From the NCBI RefSeq assembly GCF_946187255.1, contig NZ_CAMHRZ010000099.1:1-11321 (forward strand): a DNA stretch of 11,321 bases, read 5' to 3'. Of this stretch, positions 1 to 5,604 are shown piece after piece (the stretch's first letter is position 1; the number at the start of each line of letters is the position of its first letter). The notes under the pieces were generated by a model. It did not search any database, was not told the DNA's origin, and saw only the letters and a program-made list of their open reading frames with translations. The position numbers were made by a program, and so were the translations under genes. Source of the DNA: an uncultured Ruminococcus sp. Lineage in GTDB: Bacteria; Bacillota; Clostridia; Oscillospirales; Ruminococcaceae.

Positions 1-26
1 CATTGCCATTATATGGATATTATTGC

Positions 27-55
27 TTGACAAATATGTGAAAAAGTTGTATATT
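27..55 (+). promoter_or_regulatory. Sigma-A-type promoter of the FN3/transglutaminase-like gene
   Basis: TTGACA at 27-32 is followed by a 17-nt spacer and TATATT at 50-55, which is close to the vegetative consensus. The predicted transcript start near 62 gives a leader of about 115 nt before the TTG start at 177. Confidence 0.75.
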
Positions 56-73
56 ATTTAGTGTGTATTTATA

Positions 74-130
74 GCAAACGACATTTTTTATAAGATAACT
101 ATTGCAGGTCAAAAGCGATCTATCGTTTGC
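74..130 (+). promoter_or_regulatory. Possible structured 5' leader (long-range inverted repeat)
   Basis: GCAAACGA at 74-81 is perfectly complementary to TCGTTTGC at 123-130, enclosing 41 nt. CAGG at 105-108, inside the loop, could also pair with CCTG at 130-133, just at the stem's 3' edge. It lies wholly inside the predicted untranslated leader. I do not recognise a known riboswitch consensus in it. A structured leader is inference from the pairing alone. Confidence 0.35.
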
Positions 131-163
131 CTGATACATTTCTTATTGTTATATGCAGATAAT

Positions 164-168
164 GGGAG
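164..168 (+). promoter_or_regulatory. Ribosome binding site that favours the TTG start at 177
   Basis: GGGAG at 164-168 lies 8 nt before TTG at 177. The in-frame ATG codons at 153 and 162 lack a Shine-Dalgarno sequence at a suitable distance, and the ATG at 162 overlaps this site. Confidence 0.6.
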
Positions 169-176
169 TGATCATA

Positions 177-1517
177 TTGGATATCAGAACAAGGACAGCG
201 GCATTAGTCATGGCGGCAGTAACTTTCGGTGCGGGATTTTCCGTGCTTCCCGATACTGCTGTGCAGCAGTTTGCGGTAACTGCATCCGCACAGGGGGAGT
301 CATCTTTAAAAGCCCCGACTGCGAAAAGCAGTTATACCAGCACCGAAAAAGACATAACCATCAGCTGGGACAAGGTCAGCGGTGCTTCGGGCTACTATGT
401 CTACAGATGGTCGAAGAATATGCCTGCGTGGGTGAGGATAGGCACTTCCACCGCAATGGCATCCAGCTTTACCGACAAGAAGATAGAGCCCGAGTTTTCG
501 TATAAGTATTATGTGGTTGCATATAAGAAGTCGGGCGGCAAGCGCATCATGGGCGGCAGGAGCAATGAGATATCAGCCACCGCAAAGCCCCCCAAGACTG
601 CAATAACATACGCTTCTTCGGATACAAATTATATTAGTATATACTGGAATACCGTAAAATGCGGCGGTTATGAGGTATACTACAAAAAGGCTAACGGCGA
701 ATGGAAGCTGGCATCAAAGATAACCGATCCCGAAAAGAACAGCTGTGACATCAAGGGTCTGGAGCTTGAAACAAAGTACGCCGTAAAGATCAGGACATAC
801 AAGACCGATGCCGACGGTAAAATAGTGTACGGTGATTATTCCGACGAATTATCGGTAATGACCGCGCCCGATTTCGCATTCCGCCGAAGCAGTCAGTACC
901 TTATCGACAGACTGGACAGCGTAAAGCTCAACCCGGGGCAGAACACTTATTATGAGTGCAACCGTCAGGGCGACACCGAGTCGAAGCAGCTCATAACTGT
1001 TTCCGCTGCCGATACTGCGACTATAAAGAGATTTGTTGATGCGCATTTCCGTGACGGCATGACTACAGGTGAATTCATCGACTACACCGTTCAGTGGCTC
1101 AACAAGAACGTAAGCTATGCAGACGGTATTCACGGTCCCGCATACAGCGAGATTTGGGGCAGATCACACGTTGATAACTGCTTCAACTACAAGGCAGGTC
1201 AGTGCATACAGTATAATTCAGCACTCTGTGCGGTCATGAGGTATCTGGGCTACGACGCAAGAGTGATACAGGGCTGGCGCGGCAATTCCCTTGACAACAA
1301 GTGGCAGCATTTTTGGTGCGAGGTGACCATAAACGGCAAGGATTACGTTATGGATACCTATAATTATGGCACCGACGGTGACTGGTACTTTGTCTGTGCG
1401 ACCTATGAGGAGACTGCACCCTATGCGTACAACTCCCATTACATCATGCTCAAAAAGCTGATGGCACCGTTCAAGGGCTACGTTTACGTTACAAAGAGTT
1501 CCGCAAAGAGAAAATAA
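177..1517 (+). CDS. Secreted fibronectin type III / transglutaminase-like protein
   Basis: A predicted secreted protein of 446 residues, counted from TTG 177. In-frame ATGs at 153 and 162 would add 8 or 5 residues. Residues 1-38 look like a signal peptide: Arg near the start, a hydrophobic stretch, and an ASA cleavage motif. Two fibronectin type III-like domains follow at about 46-137 and 141-230, with Tyr/Trp strands (SWDKVSGASGYYVYRW, YWNTVKCGGYEVYYKK). The C-terminal part, about 280-410, resembles the transglutaminase/cysteine-protease fold, with a visible candidate triad: Cys343 in AGQCIQYNSALC, His378 in WQHFWCEV and Asp393 in VMDTYNYG. In this superfamily such domains cleave, cross-link or bind proteins or peptidoglycan peptides. 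The substrate here cannot be told. There is no LPXTG motif, dockerin or C-terminal anchor, so it is probably released or held by its FN3 domains. It is monocistronic, with its own promoter and terminator. The domain call is firm; the enzymatic activity is inferred. Confidence 0.88.
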   Translation: MDIRTRTAALVMAAVTFGAGFSVLPDTAVQQFAVTASAQGESSLKAPTAKSSYTSTEKDITISWDKVSGASGYYVYRWSKNMPAWVRIGTSTAMASSFTDKKIEPEFSYKYYVVAYKKSGGKRIMGGRSNEISATAKPPKTAITYASSDTNYISIYWNTVKCGGYEVYYKKANGEWKLASKITDPEKNSCDIKGLELETKYAVKIRTYKTDADGKIVYGDYSDELSVMTAPDFAFRRSSQYLIDRLDSVKLNPGQNTYYECNRQGDTESKQLITVSAADTATIKRFVDAHFRDGMTTGEFIDYTVQWLNKNVSYADGIHGPAYSEIWGRSHVDNCFNYKAGQCIQYNSALCAVMRYLGYDARVIQGWRGNSLDNKWQHFWCEVTINGKDYVMDTYNYGTDGDWYFVCATYEETAPYAYNSHYIMLKKLMAPFKGYVYVTKSSAKRK

Positions 1518-1525
1518 GCATTATT

Positions 1526-1556
1526 AAACGCCTTTCGTTTGCTGCGAAAGGCGTTT
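1526..1556. terminator. Bidirectional intrinsic terminator between converging genes
   Basis: AAACGCCTTTCG at 1526-1537 pairs perfectly with CGAAAGGCGTTT at 1545-1556 around a 7-nt loop. The 3' arm ends in TTTT on the + strand, and the 5' arm gives a T-rich run on the - strand. It sits between the stop at 1517 and the convergent gene's stop at 1565, so it can serve both. Confidence 0.9.
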
Positions 1557-1564
1557 TGATATTA

Positions 1565-2800
1565 TTAGTCATCGGTCAGCGTTATTTTTACACGGCCGAT
1601 CTTCTGCTCATCCTGCATGTGGATCTCCATCTCAAAGGGCGGAGAGAATATCCGCTCGCCCTCTTCTGGTATCCTGTCCAGCAGCTCCATTATCCAGCCA
1701 CCGACTGAATTGCGTTCGGTATCGATGTCGTTTTCCTCCATGCCGAAACGCTCCAGAAAATCGGAGACGGAAAGCTCTGCCGATACCTCACAGGACTTCT
1801 CCGAAAGCCTTACAAAGGAAGTATCCTCCTCATCGCTCTCGTCGTATATCTCACCCACAAGCTCTTCAATGATATCCTCTAGGGTGCATATACCCGCCGT
1901 TCCGCCGTGCTGATCAAGCACCACCGCCATGTGGACTTTTTCCTTCTGCATGATCTTCAGCGTTTCTGAGATCTTCTTGCTTTCGGTAATGTATATCGGT
2001 TCGTTTATTATCCTGCTGATATCGTTCTTGCTTTTTGAAACATACATCTCAAAAAAATCCGACTGATGTATCACACCTACGATATGGTCAATGTCCTTTT
2101 CATATACAGGCAGACGTGAATACTTGGTTTTAAGAAAAAGATCCTTTATCTTTTCGATATCGTCATCTATCTCCACCGCTTCAACGCTTACACGTGGTAC
2201 AAATATGCTGTTTATGGTTATCTCGTCAAAGTCCAGCGCCGATCTTACAAGGTCGGATTCCTGTTCTTCCAGCACGCCTTCGTCCTCGATCTCCTCGATG
2301 ATATATTTCAGTTCTTCCTCGGTCACGGAAGGTGATTTTTTCTTTGAACCGACAAGATCAACCACTATCTTTTTGATACCCGCGAATATCCAGATCAGCG
2401 GAGTTATTATGAACATAAATGCAGAAAGCGGTGCCGCCATGAATACGGAAAAGCTCTCGGAGTTTTCCTTTGCCAGGCTTTTGGGCAGTATCTCACCGAA
2501 GATAAGCACCAGCACAGTCATTACCGCAGTTGCGATGCCCACACTGCCTGCGCCGAATTTCTCTGTAAAAAACACGGTCGCCAGTGCCGACGATGCAATG
2601 TTGACCACATTGTTGCCTATCAGTATCGCGGTGAGCGCCTTGTCGAAATCAGCACATATTTTCAGAGCCTTCGCAGCGCTTTTGCTGCCGCCGTCAGCCA
2701 TTTTTTTCAGCCTTATCCTGTTGCAGGAGGAAAAAGCAGTCTCGGTAGCCGAACACACCGCGGAAAGCATGAGCAGCAACGCTATCAGAGCTAAGTCCAT
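1565..2800 (-). CDS. CNNM/CBS/CorC-domain membrane protein (hemolysin C / magnesium-cobalt transport-related family)
   Basis: A 411-residue protein with the standard architecture of this family. An N-terminal DUF21/CNNM membrane domain has hydrophobic segments near residues 1-20, 55-76, 85-104 and 119-150 and the family signature FGEILPKSLAKEN at 101-113. A pair of CBS domains follows at about 200-255 and 265-320 (YSRLPVYEKDIDHIVGVI, GGTAGICTLEDIIEELVGEI). The CorC_HlyC C-terminal domain spans about 327-408 (NSVGGWIMELLDRIPEEGE). Related proteins are linked to Mg2+/Co2+ efflux or resistance, with CBS domains sensing adenosine nucleotides; the label hemolysin is historical. I chose the ATG at 2800 because AAAGGA lies about 14 nt upstream. 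The ATG at 2815 overlaps that site but cannot be excluded, and an ATG at 2848 would lie upstream of the predicted transcript start. It is monocistronic. Confidence 0.9.
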   Translation of the reverse strand: MDLALIALLLMLSAVCSATETAFSSCNRIRLKKMADGGSKSAAKALKICADFDKALTAILIGNNVVNIASSALATVFFTEKFGAGSVGIATAVMTVLVLIFGEILPKSLAKENSESFSVFMAAPLSAFMFIITPLIWIFAGIKKIVVDLVGSKKKSPSVTEEELKYIIEEIEDEGVLEEQESDLVRSALDFDEITINSIFVPRVSVEAVEIDDDIEKIKDLFLKTKYSRLPVYEKDIDHIVGVIHQSDFFEMYVSKSKNDISRIINEPIYITESKKISETLKIMQKEKVHMAVVLDQHGGTAGICTLEDIIEELVGEIYDESDEEDTSFVRLSEKSCEVSAELSVSDFLERFGMEENDIDTERNSVGGWIMELLDRIPEEGERIFSPPFEMEIHMQDEQKIGRVKITLTDD

Positions 2801-2836
2801 ATAAGAATAGATCATCCTTTCGGTCGTTATAATATA

Positions 2837-2865
2837 ATAATAACACATCTTCCTTCAAAAGTAAA
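2837..2865 (-). promoter_or_regulatory. Predicted promoter of the CNNM/CBS gene
   Basis: On the - strand TTTACT (2860-2865) and TATTAT (2837-2842) are separated by 17 nt. The expected transcript start near 2830 leaves a short leader, consistent with a translation start at 2800 or 2815. Confidence 0.5.
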
Positions 2866-2916
2866 GAACTTTGGTAAAATAAGGCAGCAGGCTGTGCCTG
2901 TGAAGTTTATACAGGA

Positions 2917-2986
2917 AAAGGGCACCGAGAAACACACTTTGCCACACAACAAAGCAAGCAACGGATCCGCCCGTCCGGCGTTAGGA
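2917..2986. repeat. 70-bp direct repeat, copy A
   Basis: By eye, 65 of 70 positions match copy B at 3010-3079. It contains a CGGATCCG palindrome, and on the - strand CTTTG/CAAAG can form a small stem (2950-2954 with 2937-2941). No open reading frame with a ribosome site is found in it. The surrounding 2866-3073 otherwise holds nothing I can identify. Confidence 0.85.
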
Positions 2987-3009
2987 CACACACCTTTGCC
3001 TACAGCATC

Positions 3010-3079
3010 AAAGGGCACCTAGAAACACACTTCGCCACACAACAAAGCAAGCAACGGATCCGCCCGTTCGGTGTCAGGA
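3010..3079. repeat. 70-bp direct repeat, copy B, covering the 3' end of the zinc-ribbon gene
   Basis: This copy lies 93 bp from copy A, with a 23-bp spacer between them. The five differences are single substitutions. AACGG and CCGTT can form a 5-bp stem with a 6-nt loop at its gene-proximal end. Its last six bases hold the final Ser codon and TGA stop of the gene at 3074-3478. Confidence 0.85.
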
Positions 3080-3478
3080 ATTAAAGATGTCGCTAAGTGA
3101 TACCCCGAAAACAACGACGATCACAACGAAGGCTATAATACCTATAAGAGCGAGTAAAAGCTGTACCTTCGCAAAATTTCTTGCGGACTCATCCTTTGAG
3201 GAAAGCATGATGAGCTGTCCGATTATCGGGAAAAAGCTGCAAAGCAGTAACCACCCGAACCAGCCGCCCATAGTTGTCGGCGGATTATAGGGCGCGTTGT
3301 AGGCTTGAGGATACTGCTGTGAATAGGGCTGTGAGTACTGCTGATTGTAGGGCTGTGTGTATCCGCCCTGATTTACGGGATATACCTGATTGTAATTATC
3401 AAGGACAGCGCCGCAGTTGACGCAGTTTGTAACATGATCGGGATTGGAAGTCCCGCAGCTGGAACAATATTTTGGCAT
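3074..3478 (-). CDS. Small zinc-ribbon membrane protein with a Q/P/Y-rich linker
   Basis: A 134-residue protein. Residues 1-24 form a zinc ribbon with Cys5, Cys8, Cys19 and Cys22 (CSSCG, then CVNCG). Residues 29-68 are a low-complexity linker of repeated QPY/QQY units (QPYNQQYSQPYSQQYPQ). Two hydrophobic segments follow at about 73-92 and 104-127, separated by a charged loop, SSKDESARNFAKVQ. This zinc ribbon-linker-two-helix plan recurs in small clostridial membrane proteins of unknown function; no enzymatic residues are visible. The start has a strong AAGGAGG site 7 nt upstream and a near-consensus promoter. The gene is divergent from the N/Y/G-rich membrane protein at 3791. Its last codon and stop lie inside a 70-bp repeat, and no clear hairpin terminator follows. 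The function is unknown. Confidence 0.8.
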   Translation of the reverse strand: MPKYCSSCGTSNPDHVTNCVNCGAVLDNYNQVYPVNQGGYTQPYNQQYSQPYSQQYPQAYNAPYNPPTTMGGWFGWLLLCSFFPIIGQLIMLSSKDESARNFAKVQLLLALIGIIAFVVIVVVFGVSLSDIFNS

Positions 3479-3522
3479 AATACATCCTCCTTAATTGTCG
3501 AATCTTGCTGTTCGGTAATAAT

Positions 3523-3551
3523 AGTATATCACAATTTTATCACAATTTCAA
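3523..3551 (-). promoter_or_regulatory. Near-consensus promoter of the zinc-ribbon gene
   Basis: On the - strand TTGAAA (3546-3551) is followed by a 17-nt spacer and TATACT (3523-3528). The spacer is made largely of a tandem 11-bp repeat. The leader to the ATG at 3478 is about 40 nt. Confidence 0.8.
3527..3548. promoter_or_regulatory. Tandem 11-bp repeat inside a promoter: candidate operator
   Basis: TATCACAATTT occurs twice head to tail (3527-3537, 3538-3548), covering the -10/-35 spacer. On the - strand this reads TGTGAT-N5-TGTGAT. Direct half-sites at an 11-bp period are typical of OmpR/PhoB-family response-regulator sites, and the position would suit a repressor. An inverted half-site, AATTGTGA, lies at 3599-3606. 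The regulator is unknown. Confidence 0.45.
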
Positions 3552-3708
3552 TAGGCTATTTTAATTATTTGTTCGGCTGACGCTTAATTATATTTCTCAA
3601 TTGTGAATATTTAAAACATGAAATTGTAAATTAAATCACTTGTGCATAAAGTTGGGTGATGAAATTTGTATGTATTTACGAATTTGACAATTTTCGTCAT
3701 GAAAAATA
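3552..3708. other. AT-rich core of the 312-bp divergent intergenic region
   Basis: The gap 3479-3790 separates two divergent genes and holds both promoters. This middle part is AT-rich and has no open reading frame I would support. It contains an extra TTGACA at 3684-3689, 25 bp upstream of the -35 box of the rightward promoter. That box could pair with a weak TATTGA at 3707-3712. It also holds scattered AATTGT words. Confidence 0.4.
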
Positions 3709-3737
3709 TTGACAGTGAAAATAGAATAATATATAAT
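3709..3737 (+). promoter_or_regulatory. Perfect-consensus promoter of the N/Y/G-rich membrane protein
   Basis: TTGACA (3709-3714), exactly 17 nt, then TATAAT (3732-3737). The transcript would begin near 3744, so GCAGG (3746-3750) pairing with CCTGC (3765-3769) would place a small hairpin at its 5' end. Confidence 0.9.
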
Positions 3738-3790
3738 ATATTTAAGCAGGAAAGAGTTAAAGAACCTGCATTATAAGGAGGAGATATCAA

Positions 3791-4288
3791 ATGCAAATGA
3801 ACGAGTTTATGACAATCTTATCGTACTCAAGCAGCAGCGAATCCGGTGCTTATTGGGTAGGCAGGATCATCGGCAGTCTGATAGGCGGTGTGATCTTCGG
3901 ATTCATCTGCAAGAAGGTCTGCGAGAGCAAGGGTTACTACGGCAGTGACAACAAGGGCTTCCTCTGGGGCTTCTTCCTCGGCTGGATAGGACTTATCGTA
4001 TGTGCCTGCAAGAAGAATCTGAATAAGATGAACTACAATCCTTATCAGAACCCCAATATGTACGCTAACCCCAACATGAACAACGGCTACAACCCCAACG
4101 GCTATAACCAGAACAACTACAATCAGAACGGCTATAACCAGAATGGTTACAACGGTGCTTATGAGAATACTCAGAACACTCAGAATGCTGCGGGTTATGA
4201 TCCCAATGGTGCTTCCTACGGCTATGTTGATCTTACCAAGCAGAGCGTTGGCAGTAACAACAATAATAATAACTACTACAATCAGTAA
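3791..4288 (+). CDS. Small two-helix membrane protein with an Asn/Tyr/Gly-rich tail
   Basis: A 165-residue protein. Two hydrophobic segments lie at about 22-40 and 56-72, the second with the pattern GFLWGFFLGWIGLIVCAC, a Gly-Phe-rich motif seen in many small bacterial membrane proteins. Residues 79-165 are a low-complexity tail of NGYNQN-type units ending in six consecutive Asn and YYNQ; it is hydrophilic and almost without acidic residues. Such composition resembles prion-like or amyloid-forming segments, but nothing here proves assembly. The start is supported by AAGGAGGAG 7 nt before ATG 3791; a second in-frame ATG at 3797 is less well placed. A perfect promoter and a strong ribosome site predict high expression. 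It is monocistronic, ends in a hairpin terminator, and is divergent from the zinc-ribbon protein, which carries a comparable Q/P/Y-rich segment. The function is unknown. Confidence 0.8.
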   Translation: MQMNEFMTILSYSSSSESGAYWVGRIIGSLIGGVIFGFICKKVCESKGYYGSDNKGFLWGFFLGWIGLIVCACKKNLNKMNYNPYQNPNMYANPNMNNGYNPNGYNQNNYNQNGYNQNGYNGAYENTQNTQNAAGYDPNGASYGYVDLTKQSVGSNNNNNNYYNQ

Positions 4289-4300
4289 TAACAACAGTTC

Positions 4301-4331
4301 GGCGGCGATCTTTTGATCGCCGCTGTTTTTT
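4301..4331 (+). terminator. Intrinsic terminator after the N/Y/G-rich protein gene
   Basis: GGCGGCGATC (4301-4310) pairs with GATCGCCGCT (4315-4324) around a TTTT loop, with one G-U pair. A run of seven T follows. Confidence 0.9.
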
Positions 4332-4349
4332 TATGAGTAAAAATATCAG

Positions 4350-4389
4350 AAAAAACATCTCCTGCTTCCGATAAAAGGAAACAGGAGAT
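4350..4389 (-). terminator. Intrinsic terminator of the obg-mrnC-yebC operon
   Basis: On the - strand the arms at 4377-4389 and 4357-4369 form a 13-bp stem with one wobble pair (ATCTCCTG ... CAGGAGAT) and a 7-nt loop. A T run, read from the A tract at 4350-4355, follows. It lies about 28 bp past the yebC stop. Confidence 0.88.
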
Positions 4390-4416
4390 AACTGCTTTTA
4401 AAAGTAAGGAGTTTAA

Positions 4417-5160
4417 TTATTCCTCGTCGTCAGAGGGCATATTCTCCCAGTTGTGGAAAACGTTCTGAACGTCGTCGTTGTCCTCCAGGTTGTCAAGGAG
4501 AAGTCCCATCTTCTTCATTGCGTCCTCATCGGTGATGGTGACATAAGTAGAGGGGATCTTGTCAGCTTCTGCGGAAAGCACTTTGTAGCCCAGACCTTCC
4601 AGTGACTCTCTTACGGATGTAACATTGTTGGGCGAGCAGGAGATCTCGATAACATCTTCATCAACGTTGAAATCATCAGCGCCAGCCTCAAAAACGTCGT
4701 CCATGATCTTGTCCTCATCAGCGCCGTTGTTCTCGATAACAACAGTTCCCACATCGGAGAAGAGATAGGATACGCAGCCAGTATTGCCCATGTTTCCGCC
4801 GAACTTGTTGAAATAGCTGCGGACATCGGCAGCAGTCCTGTTCTTGTTGTCGGTCAGACACTCAACGATGACAGCAACACCGCAGGGACCGTAGCCCTCG
4901 TATACCATCGACTCGTAGTTGTTCTTGTCTCCGTCGCCCGCTGCCTTCTTGATGATCCTTTCGATATTGTCATTAGGCACGTTGTTTGACTTTGCCTTAG
5001 CGATAAGATCTCTCAGCTTTGCGTTGCCTGCGGGGTCGGGACCACCCATCTTAACTACTACTGCGATCTCTCTGCCGATCTTTGTGAAGATCTTTGCTCT
5101 TGCGGCATCGGTCGCACCCTTTTTTCTTTTTATGTTTTCCCATTTTGAATGACCTGACAT
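4417..5160 (-). CDS. yebC: YebC/PmpR family protein
   Basis: A 247-residue protein, the usual length. It begins with the family hallmark MSGHSKWENIKRKKG, then the conserved helical region ARAKIFTKIGREI and the segment SNNVPNDNIERIIKKA. A central mixed domain has YEGYGPCGVAVIVECLTDN and GGNMGNTGCVSYLF. The acidic C-terminus ends SDDEE. Family members were described as DNA-binding transcriptional regulators (PmpR in Pseudomonas). More recent work on Bacillus-type homologues links them to translation, helping ribosomes through proline stretches; which role applies here is not visible. It is cytosolic. AAGGAG lies 9 nt before the ATG, embedded in the last codons of mrnC, and the gap to the mrnC stop is only 6 nt, so the two are probably translationally coupled. 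It is the last gene of the operon. Confidence 0.93.
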   Translation of the reverse strand: MSGHSKWENIKRKKGATDAARAKIFTKIGREIAVVVKMGGPDPAGNAKLRDLIAKAKSNNVPNDNIERIIKKAAGDGDKNNYESMVYEGYGPCGVAVIVECLTDNKNRTAADVRSYFNKFGGNMGNTGCVSYLFSDVGTVVIENNGADEDKIMDDVFEAGADDFNVDEDVIEISCSPNNVTSVRESLEGLGYKVLSAEADKIPSTYVTITDEDAMKKMGLLLDNLEDNDDVQNVFHNWENMPSDDEE

Positions 5161-5166
5161 AATAAT

Positions 5167-5592
5167 TCACTCCTTGATCTTTTCATTGAATTCGTCCTCG
5201 CCGTGTGACCAGCAAAGACTGAACAGCTCTTCTATACGTTCAAGCTGTGCCGATAAATACAAAAATCCGAACAAACACTCCAGTCCCGTTGCGTTGCGGT
5301 ATTCTGCGATGGTGGAATGTTTGGGCGCATTGACCTTAGTATTGCGCCCGCGCTTGAAGACTTCGATCTCTCTGTCGGTGAGCTTTTCCTGCTCCATGAG
5401 CATATTCACACATTCCGACTGATACTCGGCGCAGACCCTGCTGACTGCCAGCTTGTGCAGCTTGTTTGCAGGCATATCCGCCGCCAGAAGTATCCTCTCT
5501 CTAACCAGCTGCTCATAGACCGAGTCGCCCAGAAAAGCCAGCGCAAGAGGGGAGTATTGATTTGCTTCACGCTCTGTCATATTGATCTTCAT
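5167..5592 (-). CDS. mrnC: Mini-ribonuclease III (MrnC), 23S rRNA maturation
   Basis: A 141-residue protein that consists of the RNase III catalytic domain only and lacks the double-stranded RNA-binding domain, as is typical of Mini-III. The catalytic signature LALAFLGDSVYE carries Asp23, and the second conserved acidic residue is Glu105 in YRNATGLE. KRGRNTKVNAPKHST (80-94) is the family's basic loop. In Bacillus this dimeric enzyme trims both ends of 23S rRNA in pre-50S particles, stimulated by L3. I chose ATG 5592 because AAGGA lies 7 nt upstream and the length fits the family. A longer reading frame from 5625 would overlap obg by 23 bp and is not supported. The start is 10 nt after the obg stop. 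The association with obg and yebC fits a role in ribosome assembly. Confidence 0.92.
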   Translation of the reverse strand: MKINMTEREANQYSPLALAFLGDSVYEQLVRERILLAADMPANKLHKLAVSRVCAEYQSECVNMLMEQEKLTDREIEVFKRGRNTKVNAPKHSTIAEYRNATGLECLFGFLYLSAQLERIEELFSLCWSHGEDEFNEKIKE

Positions 5593-5599
5593 AATATCA

Positions 5600-5604
5600 T
5601 CCTT
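5600..5604 (-). promoter_or_regulatory. Ribosome binding site fixing the mrnC start
   Basis: AAGGA on the - strand lies 7 nt before ATG 5592 and overlaps the TAA stop of obg at 5603-5605. This argues for termination-reinitiation coupling and against the upstream ATG at 5625. Confidence 0.7.

Noticed and set aside
74..130. Cyclic di-GMP riboswitch, suggested by the GCAAAC word
   Set aside because: The remaining conserved positions of that class (tetraloop and receptor, GGGAC-type core) are absent.
2091..2804. A 237-codon open frame on the + strand
   Set aside because: It lies antisense to the CNNM/CBS gene, is Ser/Thr-rich low complexity from reading the reverse frame, and has no ribosome site or family resemblance.
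2827..3018. A short - strand open frame over the repeat region
   Set aside because: It crosses the repeat and the predicted promoter of the CNNM/CBS gene, and lacks a Shine-Dalgarno.
2917..3079. CRISPR array
   Set aside because: There are only two repeats, the unit is 70 bp, the spacing is 23 bp, and no cas genes are nearby.
4060..4288. Frameshifted or degraded gene end because of the low-complexity Asn/Tyr tail
   Set aside because: The frame is continuous to a TAA, and a strong terminator follows at the expected distance.
3827..4294. A 155-codon open frame on the - strand, rich in Val and Ile
   Set aside because: It is the antisense reading of the Asn/Tyr repeat region of the + strand gene, which has a perfect promoter, a ribosome site and a terminator.
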